Of a stretch of 42,531 nucleotides of DNA, positions 8,569-16,186 are shown piece after piece. The notes beneath the pieces were generated by a model. It did no database searches. It saw only the letters and a program-made list of their open reading frames with translations, and had not been told where the DNA came from. The stretch is from CAZVXI01 sp964631295 (GTDB taxonomy: Bacteria; Planctomycetota; Phycisphaerae; Phycisphaerales; SM1A02). A program made the translations under genes and the position numbers. Location: assembly GCA_964631295.1 (NCBI GenBank), contig CAZVXI010000003.1:1-42531 (forward strand). The letters run 5' to 3'. The first letter of the stretch is position 1; each line of letters begins with the position of its first letter.

Positions 8569-10770
8569 ATGCGTATTTCCCGGCACGGCGGCATTTGTTT
8601 GTTCATCCTGATGACGCTCACGGCGATCTTCCAGACCCCTGCCGCCCTCGGGCAGGATGCGCCACTGGCAGAGCGAGAAAGGCCCATCCGATTCGATTCG
8701 GGCGAGGTCTTGCCGCACGGCGACGATCGCAGTGTGGTCTTCACCGATGTTGTCCACGTGCCCGATGCCACCTGGCTTCGCATGCGGTTTGATCGGGCTC
8801 AACTCGGTCGGCATGCGCCGGGCGGCCAGCCGACGATGCTCCGCATCACTTCGCTGACAGACGGGGCCGTTCAGCAACTTGATCATGAATCGCTTCGCCA
8901 ATGGCAGTACACATCTGCATACTTCAACGGCGATGCGCTGCTGATCGAAATCATCGCTGACTCGAATGCCGGGCCGAGCTATGTTGCTGCGGAGTACATT
9001 GTCGCAGACGACCCGACGACGCTTGACGAACCCGGCCGGGCGATTTGCGGCGACACCGATGATCGCGAACTTTCGGATGATCCGCGTGCGGGGCGCATTG
9101 CGCCGGTCGGGTGTACGGGCTGGCTGATCGATGACTCGGAGAGTTGCCTGCTCACGGCCGGGCATTGCGGGCCCTCTGCCGGAAACGTGATGCAGTTCAA
9201 CGTGCCGCTGTCGAACTCGAACGGCTCGTGGAATCATCCGCCCCCGGCCGACCAGTATCCGATTGATCCAGCATCAATCCGCACAAACGGTGGTGGTGGT
9301 GTCGGCAACGACTGGGCGTATTACGGCTGCTTCCCCAACAGCAACACAGGCCTGAGCGCATTCGAGGCGCAAGGCGATCGGTATCAACTCGCGATTCCGC
9401 CGACCGACATCGCCGATCAGCACATTCGCATCACGGGGTATGGCTCGACGAGTTCGCCCGTGCCGCCGGAATGGAACGCTGCCCAGAAGACGCACGTGGG
9501 TGACTTTGTGTCCAACAGCGGGACGACGCTGCAATACGCCACCGACACGACCGGCGGCAACTCCGGCTCGCCGATCATCCATGAGGAAACCGGCTTCGCC
9601 GTCGGCATCCATACACACGGCGGATGTGGCGAGACCGGCGGTGCGAACAACGGGACGAACATCGATCATCCCAATCTCCAAGCTGCGCTGGCGGAGCCGC
9701 ATGGCATCTGCGCTCCACCTCCGCCGCTGCTATTTGACTTTCCTGAATCGCTGCCTGAGTCAGTCGATCCTGCCGGGCAGACGCTGCTTGTGGAAATCAC
9801 TGGAAACGACGGCGCGGCACTCGATATGACGACGCCCACGCTGCACTACGACATTGGTGAGGGCCTTGTTTCCGTCCCGATGACGCCGAGCGTTCGTCGA
9901 GGCGCGGGTGGGAGCCTGTTCTCCGCCTCCCTGCCGACAACTGATTGTGCGACGATCATCCGCTACTTCTTCTCAGCCATGACGACGGCAGGTGAAGCCA
10001 TGTCAAGCCCGGCCGATGCGCCCGTGCGCACGCATGATGCGGTCAGCGCTGCGTCGATTGAGTTCAGCTTTGCGGACGACTTTGAAACCGACACGGGCTG
10101 GCTTGTCGAAACGCTGGCGGCAGATGGCGGCTGGGAGCGTGGCATTCCCGCAGGCGATGGCTTGCGTGGCGACCCGACGCTTGACGCCGATGGTTCCGGG
10201 CAGTGCTGGCTCACCGACAATGTTGCGGGCAACTCTGATGTCGACGATGGCTCAACCGTGTTGACCTCACCCGCGTTCGATGGCACCGACCCGCTGGCAA
10301 TCCTCTCTTACTGGACATGGCTGTCGAATGATCTTGGCGACGGCCCGGAAACCGATGCGCTTCTCATTGAAATCAGTGACGATGATGGTGCATCATGGCA
10401 GGTGCTCGAATCGGTCGGCCCGACGGGGCCGGAAGTCTCAGGCGGCTGGTTCCACAAGCTCTGGCGGCTGGATTCAATCGCAGGTATCACGCCGAGCACA
10501 CAGATGCGACTGCGCGTCACTTCCGATGATTCTGATCCACAGTCGATCGTGGAGGCGGGCTTCGATGGTGTCGCCATCGTCGTTTCTCAATGCCCGATCA
10601 ACTGCGTCGGTGATGTGACCGGCGATGACGGCGTGGGCCTCGATGACCTGCTGGCTGTGCTTGCAAACTGGGGCACTGACGGTTCGATCGGCGGCGACAC
10701 GAATGATGACGGGAATGTGGGCCTTGATGACCTGCTCAGCGTGCTTTCCAACTGGGGTGGATCCTGCTGA
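8569..10770 (+). CDS. Secreted trypsin-like serine protease with shared C-terminal modules
   Basis: 733 residues from the ATG at 8569, which has GGAGG eight bases upstream and opens a signal peptide ending near ALGQ29. The S1 chymotrypsin-type triad is visible: LLTAGHC (H199), GNDWAYYG (D248) and TGGNSGSPI (S332); the GNSGSP form fits glutamyl-endopeptidase/S1B-like enzymes. After the protease domain come a beta-rich Ig-like region (about 385-495), a jelly-roll-like segment starting FETDTGW (about 505-680, with WLTDNVAGNSDVD), and two EF-hand/dockerin-like repeats ending LANWG and LSNWG just before the C-terminus. The same last three parts occur in the carboxypeptidase at 28969-31290. It is presumably exported to digest protein outside the cell, with the calcium-loop repeats serving attachment or stability; that part is inferred. 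Confidence 0.9.
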   Translation: MRISRHGGICLFILMTLTAIFQTPAALGQDAPLAERERPIRFDSGEVLPHGDDRSVVFTDVVHVPDATWLRMRFDRAQLGRHAPGGQPTMLRITSLTDGAVQQLDHESLRQWQYTSAYFNGDALLIEIIADSNAGPSYVAAEYIVADDPTTLDEPGRAICGDTDDRELSDDPRAGRIAPVGCTGWLIDDSESCLLTAGHCGPSAGNVMQFNVPLSNSNGSWNHPPPADQYPIDPASIRTNGGGGVGNDWAYYGCFPNSNTGLSAFEAQGDRYQLAIPPTDIADQHIRITGYGSTSSPVPPEWNAAQKTHVGDFVSNSGTTLQYATDTTGGNSGSPIIHEETGFAVGIHTHGGCGETGGANNGTNIDHPNLQAALAEPHGICAPPPPLLFDFPESLPESVDPAGQTLLVEITGNDGAALDMTTPTLHYDIGEGLVSVPMTPSVRRGAGGSLFSASLPTTDCATIIRYFFSAMTTAGEAMSSPADAPVRTHDAVSAASIEFSFADDFETDTGWLVETLAADGGWERGIPAGDGLRGDPTLDADGSGQCWLTDNVAGNSDVDDGSTVLTSPAFDGTDPLAILSYWTWLSNDLGDGPETDALLIEISDDDGASWQVLESVGPTGPEVSGGWFHKLWRLDSIAGITPSTQMRLRVTSDDSDPQSIVEAGFDGVAIVVSQCPINCVGDVTGDDGVGLDDLLAVLANWGTDGSIGGDTNDDGNVGLDDLLSVLSNWGGSC

Positions 10771-11380
10771 TGCAAACTTCTGGCATCGTGCATGTTGATG
10801 ACGCATGACGTTGCCCGCAGTATGTCTTGTTCACGAATGTGAGCGTGTCGTCTGTCCTGAAGCTGCAGATCAGATCGGCCTGTTCTTCCACAAGGCTGCG
10901 GTAGCGTTCCTCGCTCTCACGCAGGGCAGCTTCCGCTGCGTGTTGTGCAGATATATCGATGATCTGCGAGATGAAGCACTGCGGGTTGCCGGTGTCGTCT
11001 CGCACCGTGCTGATGACCACATCTGCCCCAAGTACGCACCCGTTCTTGCGGATGTATCGTTTCTGGAATCGGAGGTTCTCGTGAAGGCCTGCAAGCAGTT
11101 CGCGTGTGTGCTGCTCGGTGATCTCCAGGCCGTCGGGGTGGGTGATGTCGAGAAACGTCATCGCCTGGAGTTCCTCGTCGGTGTACCCGAGAAAGCGGCG
11201 GGCCTGTGGATTGGCACGGTGGAACTGCCGGTCGGCGGTGACGATGACGATTGCCGTCGGCGAGTGTTCAAACAGCAGCCCGAGGTGTTGCGTGTGCAGA
11301 AACTCCGGGAGTGCGTCGCCAGGCGCGCCCGCACGGGGTTGTTTCAGGTCGGATGTGGGTCAGAACATGGCCTGTGACAT
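10736..11380 (-). pseudogene. Broken PAS-domain sensor gene
   Basis: Read from the ATG at 11380 (GAGG eight bases upstream) the frame gives MSQAMF and then a TGA at 11362-11360, after which the same frame runs on as good PAS sequence. One PAS/PAC unit is nearly complete: LLFEHSPTAIVIVTADRQF, ANPQARRFLGYTDEEL, ITHPDGLEI, RYIRKNGCVLGADVVIS, CFISQIIDIS. A linker ESEERYRSLVEEQADLICSF leads into a second PAS that ends abruptly after LTFVNKTYC near 10817, 47 bases beyond the protease stop codon. The rest of the frame, to a TGA at 10736, is unrelated sequence antisense to the protease end. Intact relatives would continue into more PAS, kinase or GGDEF domains; none is present. I read it as a deletion remnant with a nonsense mutation. 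The alternative is a shorter gene using a later non-ATG start or the ATG at 11161. Confidence 0.72.
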
Positions 11381-11547
11381 GTGACTCGCCTCGAAACCCG
11401 ACAATGCACGCGATGAGAATATTCTGGGACCGATTCAGCAACGACCTGAGCCAACTTCACGCGAAGCTTGTCATCCACGAAAGCTGATCTCACCGGCTAT
11501 CATGGCCGCGACCAGCCTCGACCGCGAAAGGATTTTCTGCTTCTGCC

Positions 11548-12675
11548 ATGGCCAGCCCGACCACCGAACCAACGACTGCACTCGAGAAGCGCGACCGTGT
11601 TGCCGACCTGCCGCATCGCCCGCGTGTACTGCTGGGCAAGATGGGCCTCGACGGCCATGATCGGGGCGTGAAGCTCATCGCCCGTGCCCTGCGCGACAGC
11701 GGCATCCATGTGATCTACTCCGGACTCTGGCAGACGCCGCGTTCGCTGGCCATCTCCGCCCGCGATGAAGATGTCGACTGTATTGCCTGCTCGATGATGA
11801 GCAACAGCCACCTCGTGCTTGTGCCCAAACTCATTGAAGAGTGCGCCAACGTCGGTCGCCCTGACATGATCATCAACGTCGGCGGGATCATTCCGCAGGA
11901 AGATGTGCAGACACTGCTCGATGCGGGCGTCCATCGGATCTTTCACACCGGAACATCGATGGATGAGATTGTTGAGTCCGTTTGTGAATCGACCCGCGCC
12001 TATCAGCCGCTCAACAGCAGCCCGACTGCTGCACTTGCCCGGCAAATCTCACTCGTGCATGATCCCGATCAATCGGGCGAGGCTGCTGAGAGTGGCCAGT
12101 CGCGCCCCGCTCAGGTCATCGGCCTTACCGGTGCGCCCGGTGCCGGCAAGAGCACGCTTGTTGCTGCAATGGCTGCCGAGGCTGTTCGACGTGGTGAGAA
12201 GATTGCCGTCGTCGCGTTCGATCCGATGAGCCCAATCACGAATGGTGCGCTGCTCGGCGATCGCCTGCGTGTCGACTTCAATGCACTCGATGAAGGCGTC
12301 TTCTACCGCTCGCTCGCGATCACCGGCGAAGACTATTCAACGCTGCCTGCAATCATTCATCTCATCGGCAAGGCCGGCTACGACAAACTCATCGTGGAAA
12401 CGGTCGGGGCCGGGCAGAACGAAGTTCGCATTCGCGAGCATGTTGATCGCACCGCGGTCGTCGTCGTGCCGGGCATGGGCGATGCTGTGCAGATGGACAA
12501 GGCAGGTATTCTTGAGATCGCCGATCTCTTCGTCATCAACAAGGCAGATTTTGCAGGCGAGAACAAACTCAAACGCGAACTGCTCGACATCGCTTCCAAT
12601 CGGCCGATTTTTGAGACCATCGCCACCCAGGGCCAGGGCATTGTCGAACTGCTCGACGGCTTATTCAGCGCGTAG
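11548..12675 (+). CDS. Cobalamin-binding domain fused to a MeaB/ArgK-type GTPase
   Basis: 375 residues. The first ~150 match the B12-binding (small) domain of acyl-CoA mutases: RPRVLLGKMGLDGHDRG gives the base-off motif D35xH37xxG40, followed by the expected VIYSGL, SMMSNSHLVLVP and INVGGIIP strands. From about 188 it is a MeaB/ArgK G3E GTPase: P-loop GAPGAGKST (195-203), DPMSPITNGALLGDR, ETVGAGQNE (284-292) and NKAD (331-334). These GTPases load and protect the adenosylcobalamin cofactor of methylmalonyl- or isobutyryl-CoA mutase. IcmF proteins join the same two domains to a catalytic barrel, but here the protein ends about 40 residues after NKAD with no mutase barrel and no MeaB C-terminal dimerisation arm. 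The catalytic subunit must be elsewhere. The ribosome-binding site is weak (AAAGGA about 15 bases upstream). Confidence 0.9.
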   Translation: MASPTTEPTTALEKRDRVADLPHRPRVLLGKMGLDGHDRGVKLIARALRDSGIHVIYSGLWQTPRSLAISARDEDVDCIACSMMSNSHLVLVPKLIEECANVGRPDMIINVGGIIPQEDVQTLLDAGVHRIFHTGTSMDEIVESVCESTRAYQPLNSSPTAALARQISLVHDPDQSGEAAESGQSRPAQVIGLTGAPGAGKSTLVAAMAAEAVRRGEKIAVVAFDPMSPITNGALLGDRLRVDFNALDEGVFYRSLAITGEDYSTLPAIIHLIGKAGYDKLIVETVGAGQNEVRIREHVDRTAVVVVPGMGDAVQMDKAGILEIADLFVINKADFAGENKLKRELLDIASNRPIFETIATQGQGIVELLDGLFSA

Positions 12676-13049
12676 GGCCACTCTCGCGCAGGCCGGCGGT
12701 GATGTCCGGATGCTTCCCTGAAAAAATGCGTGACTGACTGCGGGAAACACACGCTTCTGCAATTGGCTCCGCAGGCGCGCTGTGCGCGCGCACCAGCGTT
12801 CACACGGCGTGTCCCTGCCCGCATCGCAAGATAACCTTGCGTGCTGCAGGCATTTGGGCATCAAGAAATTTTGAGAACTTCTCCGTGAACTGTCCGCCGC
12901 ACGATCACAACTGCGCGCAAGTGCCGCGGGCGTGCCACATCATGGACGATCTCACGAACTACACGTTCGCCTCTGTAGCCGAACGACCAAGTCGTTCAGA
13001 CCGCAACTTTTGCAGGACCGAAGGACTTCGTCCCTCAACTTCGACCCGA
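12676..13049. other. Intergenic stretch with two small inverted repeats
   Basis: About 374 bases between two convergent genes with no protein-like reading frame. It contains GCGCGC-TGT-GCGCGC at 12775-12789 and GAACGAC-CAA-GTCGTTC at 12981-12997. Neither is followed by a T run on the relevant strand, so I do not call terminators. I see no tRNA-like or repeated sequence. Confidence 0.5.
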
Positions 13050-14171
13050 TCATCCACCCGGCTCATATGTCTCCGCAAACAACGCTGCGATCTCCTCTTC
13101 AATGTCCGGCCGCGTACTCGCGCGAACAAAGCGGATTGGCGTGCCGTCGACCGCACGTATGAAGGCCTCATCCCAACCTTCCGGGAAGGCAAGTCGACCG
13201 AGCTTCCCATCTGGAAGAGTTACAGAAAGCACGATTGACTCCCCATCTCGGTAGACTTGCCAGATACTGTCGTTCGGATACCAGTCCTTGCCCTGCACTT
13301 GTGGCCGCTCAGGAATGTACGTAAACGACCCATCAGATAAGAGTCGAGCACCAAATTGCGGCAGAGACCCACTCGCTTTTCCAAAGGATATCCGAATAAC
13401 ACTACCGTGCAGATCAGTCTCCATGACAAGCCTGTCATCACCGATGTTCTGATCGCTGTACCAATACTCCTCGCTCAGAAGGTGACTCTGAACGTCGGAA
13501 TAGTTCGCCTCGACACTCAGAAATCTAACTTCCATTCCATCATGCAGGATGAAGTTCCCCTTGTCACCGGGCTTGCTCCCCATGCGGCTCACAAGAACGC
13601 GCCGCCCGGGATACGCGTCCTCAGTAGACACCAGGGCCATGTCCTCGTTATCCATGCCAAGTAGTTTGACGAGAGATGCTGCGTCTGGAGTCTCAAGCAG
13701 ATTGACAGTGCGCCACCCTGCTTTATCTATATCACCTCGCAATAAAATAAGAGCATCACCTGGCGAGACCCCCGGCGCCTTCGCCTCCAATGTGATCTGA
13801 CCGAGTCGCGTCGTCAGCTCCTGCAACGCGAGCGTGTTGTGTCGCTGCGTGAGATACACCTGGATGCTCACACCTGCGACGACCAGCAGCACGAGAAGCA
13901 TCAGAACAAGATGAACACGTTGAAGCATGATTCGCTCCTTCATTGCAATGAACCTGAGTTGTCGTGTAATGCGCTGCACATTGCCGAACCGCTCGCGCGC
14001 CCGCGCTGGCGCAGACTGCTCATCCGCGCCGGCAGCGCGCTCATCACGCTCGGCCTGCTCGAGATGAAACGCGATCTCGTCAGCAATATCAGCATCAATG
14101 TCACTTTCACTGCGCGGATCAGGCGGACCGGTCAGCCACTGCATGGACTCTGTGAATCTCGACGGGTTCAT
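13050..14171 (-). CDS. PadR-linked membrane protein with permease-prefix-like N-terminus
   Basis: 373 residues; GGGGTGA seven bases before the ATG supports this start. Residues about 22-75 (DADIADEIAFHLEQAERD..ARARERFGNVQRI) resemble the permease-prefix segment that PadR-controlled ABC permeases of Acidobacteria and Planctomycetes carry at their N-terminus. One membrane helix follows at about 86-105. The rest is extracytoplasmic; GDALILLRGDIDKAGWRTVNLLETPD and the later FILHDGMEVRFLS are faintly like SLBB domains of polysaccharide-export proteins, but this is tentative. No FtsX/MacB permease domain is present. It begins seven bases after the PadR stop codon, so the two form an operon, and PadR probably controls it. 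The coding sequence between about 13.2 and 13.8 kb looks less GC-rich than its neighbours. Function unknown. Confidence 0.75.
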   Translation of the reverse strand: MNPSRFTESMQWLTGPPDPRSESDIDADIADEIAFHLEQAERDERAAGADEQSAPARARERFGNVQRITRQLRFIAMKERIMLQRVHLVLMLLVLLVVAGVSIQVYLTQRHNTLALQELTTRLGQITLEAKAPGVSPGDALILLRGDIDKAGWRTVNLLETPDAASLVKLLGMDNEDMALVSTEDAYPGRRVLVSRMGSKPGDKGNFILHDGMEVRFLSVEANYSDVQSHLLSEEYWYSDQNIGDDRLVMETDLHGSVIRISFGKASGSLPQFGARLLSDGSFTYIPERPQVQGKDWYPNDSIWQVYRDGESIVLSVTLPDGKLGRLAFPEGWDEAFIRAVDGTPIRFVRASTRPDIEEEIAALFAETYEPGG

Positions 14172-14177
14172 GAGCAG

Positions 14178-14594
14178 TCACCCCGCCCCCCGGACAGTGG
14201 GCGTGGACGCGTTCATCACGCGCGACACTGCGGCCGACAGCGCCTGCCACTGCTGCGTTTCAACTTCGAGTTGCCGCCTGCCACGTGCCGTGAGCTTGTA
14301 ATACTTTGCTCGGCGGTTGGATTCCGACTGTCGCCAGTCGCTTACCAGCAATCCGCGTCGTTCCAACCGATGCAGCGCCGGGTACAACGATCCTTCCTCG
14401 ACGCGCAGGACATCCTGCGATACCTGTTGAATTCGTCGCGCCACGCCATACCCGTGGTTCGGCCCGTGCGACAACACTCGCAGAACCATCATGTCCAGCG
14501 TGCCCTGCAGGAGATCGCTGCCTCCCCGCCGCGCCGGCCGGGTCGCCGCGCGCGATCCCGGTGCAGTGCGAGAACGCGTTTTCTTCTTTGCCAT
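14178..14594 (-). CDS. PadR-family transcriptional regulator
   Basis: 138 residues from the ATG at 14594, with AGGTGA upstream. A basic tail (MAKKKTRSRT..ARR) precedes the PadR winged helix: LLQGTLDMMVLRVLSHGPNHGYGVARRI, then EEGSLYPALHRLERRGLL and RRAKYYKLTARGRRQLE. PadR proteins are small dimeric repressors. The version with the GSLYPALHRLE motif is commonly encoded next to permease-prefix membrane proteins, as it is here. It leads a two-gene operon with the membrane protein at 13050-14171 and has its own promoter with an overlapping inverted repeat at 14736-14763, which suggests autorepression. Its signal is unknown. Confidence 0.93.
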   Translation of the reverse strand: MAKKKTRSRTAPGSRAATRPARRGGSDLLQGTLDMMVLRVLSHGPNHGYGVARRIQQVSQDVLRVEEGSLYPALHRLERRGLLVSDWRQSESNRRAKYYKLTARGRRQLEVETQQWQALSAAVSRVMNASTPTVRGAG

Positions 14595-14735
14595 GTGAAT
14601 CACCTGAGGATCGTGAACTGGGAGTCTGGAGTCGAAAGTCAGAAAACAGAAAGCGAACGCGGAAGCGAAAACCTCTCCATCGCTGCATCTCGCGCGAGCC
14701 CGCTTCCCAAGATCATCTATGGTACGCGACGCGTG

Positions 14736-14763
14736 ATTCTAGTCGTTTACCCTAGACTGTCAA
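14736..14763 (-). promoter_or_regulatory. Strong sigma70-type promoter with inverted-repeat operator for padR
   Basis: On the minus strand TTGACA (14763-14758, perfect -35) and TAGAAT (14741-14736, five of six) are 16 bases apart. Inside lies TCTAG-N9-CTAGA (14756-14738), a perfect five-base inverted repeat covering the spacer and the start of the -10. It is well placed for repression by the PadR product. The predicted start near 14729 leaves a leader of about 135 bases. Confidence 0.65.
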
Positions 14764-15072
14764 GGGGAACGAACCGCTGGCGGGTTTCTTGCTCGCTGTC
14801 CCGCAGGCTCAGCCGCTCTCTCAAGGGTGTTGTCTGCCAGCCAACGCGAGCGACCACACCAGACGGATACCAACCTCCCGCCGGTGATTTCAGAAGAAAC
14901 AGATGCGAGGCTGCTCGCAAGCTCCTGCGCGCCCGAGGCTTGCGTCATGCTCGTCCCACCGACCACGGTGGCACAGACTGCGCATCCGGTGCAATATCAG
15001 GCATGCTCTGGCAGTTGTTCACGGGCCGGTGACTTGGCCGGCCGACGCAACCCAGGAGGTTTTCAAAAAGAG
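14764..15072. other. Divergent intergenic region before the transglutaminase gene
   Basis: About 309 bases. The same frame as the downstream gene is open from 14827, but the sequence there does not look like protein and precedes the signal peptide. Two perfect small inverted repeats are present: CCACCG-ACCA-CGGTGG (14956-14971) and GGCCGG-TGACTTGG-CCGGCC near 15030-15050. A GGAGG lies about 13 bases before the ATG at 15073. Confidence 0.4.
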
Positions 15073-16110
15073 ATGCACACGCACTCCACCCGCCGTCGCC
15101 CACGCCGTTCATCGACAACATTGGCCGCCAGCGGCTCGCTCGTGCTGGCAGGCCTCGCAACCGCGATGCTTGGCGCAAACGCCGCGCCGGTCATCGAACG
15201 GCAGCAAAGCACACACGAAGAGCGCCGATTCGAGTTCACCTACGCTGCCACTGCGACAGACATCCCTGCTGGTGCTGAGCGCATTGAAATCTGGATCCCT
15301 GTCCCAAGCGATAACGAACAGCAGATGATCGGCGAGCTTGATGTGCAACTGACACCCGGGCTCAGGCATCGCTTCACAACCGAACACGCCTATGGCAACA
15401 AGGTGCTGTACGTGGAATCAACGGACGGCGCGTCGCTTCCGAACGCAGTCACTGTGCAGTTGACTGCTGATGTCACACGCTGCGAAGCGAGCAGGATGAC
15501 CAATCCGGGCCGCATCGACCCGAGCGAACTGCTCGGCGGCGATGCACTCGCGCCGATTACCAATGAGGTGCGCGTACGCTCGCGCGAAGCAACGGCTCGC
15601 AAGACAGGCGACGTGGCAAAGGCGCGCGGCATTTATGATCGCGTGCTGGCGGATGTCGCGTACGACAAATCCGGCCAGGGCTGGGGGCAGGGCAACATGG
15701 AATATGTGTGTGACATCGGCAAAGGCAACTGCTCCGACTTCCACACACTGTTCATCGGCATGAGTCGGGCAGCAGACATCCCCGCGTACTTCGAAATCGG
15801 CTTCCCCCTGCCGGAAGGCAAGTCCCAAGGCATCATCGGCGGATACCACTGCTGGGCATGGTACCAGGGCGACGAGGGAATCTGGCATCCCATCGATGCA
15901 TCAGAGGCAGACAAGGATCCCTCACGCACAGAGTATTTCTTCGGCACCGTGTGCTGCAACCGCGTCGCGTTCAGCCGCGGGCGAGATATCGAACTGAGCC
16001 CCGCACCTGCAAGCGGACCGGTCAACTTCTTCATCTATCCGCTCGTTGAAGTCGACGGCAAGTCGCACGCAAAGGTCACAAAGCAGTTCAGCTTCCGCGA
16101 TATTGAGTAA
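15073..16110 (+). CDS. Exported transglutaminase-like cysteine protein
   Basis: 345 residues from the ATG at 15073, which opens a basic, twin-Arg-containing signal region (STRRRPRRSS) followed by a hydrophobic stretch to about ANA37. The transglutaminase-like core has the expected triad order: GNCSDFHTLFIGMSR (C220), GGYHCWAWY (H259) and WHPIDASEADK (D275). Before it lies a beta-rich domain (about 48-140). Bacterial members are often proteases or peptide ligases acting on peptide bonds of wall or surface proteins, and the activity here cannot be fixed further. The RRPRR run could act as a Tat or Sec signal. The gene stands alone: divergent from padR, and closed by a strong intrinsic terminator about 30 bases after its stop. 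Confidence 0.85.
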   Translation: MHTHSTRRRPRRSSTTLAASGSLVLAGLATAMLGANAAPVIERQQSTHEERRFEFTYAATATDIPAGAERIEIWIPVPSDNEQQMIGELDVQLTPGLRHRFTTEHAYGNKVLYVESTDGASLPNAVTVQLTADVTRCEASRMTNPGRIDPSELLGGDALAPITNEVRVRSREATARKTGDVAKARGIYDRVLADVAYDKSGQGWGQGNMEYVCDIGKGNCSDFHTLFIGMSRAADIPAYFEIGFPLPEGKSQGIIGGYHCWAWYQGDEGIWHPIDASEADKDPSRTEYFFGTVCCNRVAFSRGRDIELSPAPASGPVNFFIYPLVEVDGKSHAKVTKQFSFRDIE

Positions 16111-16140
16111 GAACCTGATCAGGCAACACGACAATCACTC

Positions 16141-16174
16141 AAGGCCACGGCGCATCTGCCGTGGCCTTTGTGTT
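16141..16174 (+). terminator. Intrinsic terminator after the transglutaminase gene
   Basis: AAGGCCACGGC (16141-16151), loop GCATCT, then GCCGTGGCCTT (16158-16168): a perfect 11-base-pair stem followed by TGTGTT. It is the best terminator hairpin I see in the window and separates this gene from the sulfatase, whose start codon lies only 19 bases further on. Confidence 0.85.
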
Positions 16175-16186
16175 ATCCTGCCATGT

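Noticed and set aside
11416..11425. Ten-base palindrome AGAATATTCT upstream of the broken PAS gene
   Set aside because: It is single and short, with no nearby promoter elements; chance is sufficient explanation.
12981..12997. GAACGAC-CAA-GTCGTTC hairpin as terminator of the permease-prefix gene
   Set aside because: No T run follows on the minus strand, so a rho-independent terminator is not supported.
14827..15072. Upstream extension of the transglutaminase frame by 82 codons
   Set aside because: The extension is not protein-like, contains two inverted repeats, and would bury the signal peptide that begins at 15073.
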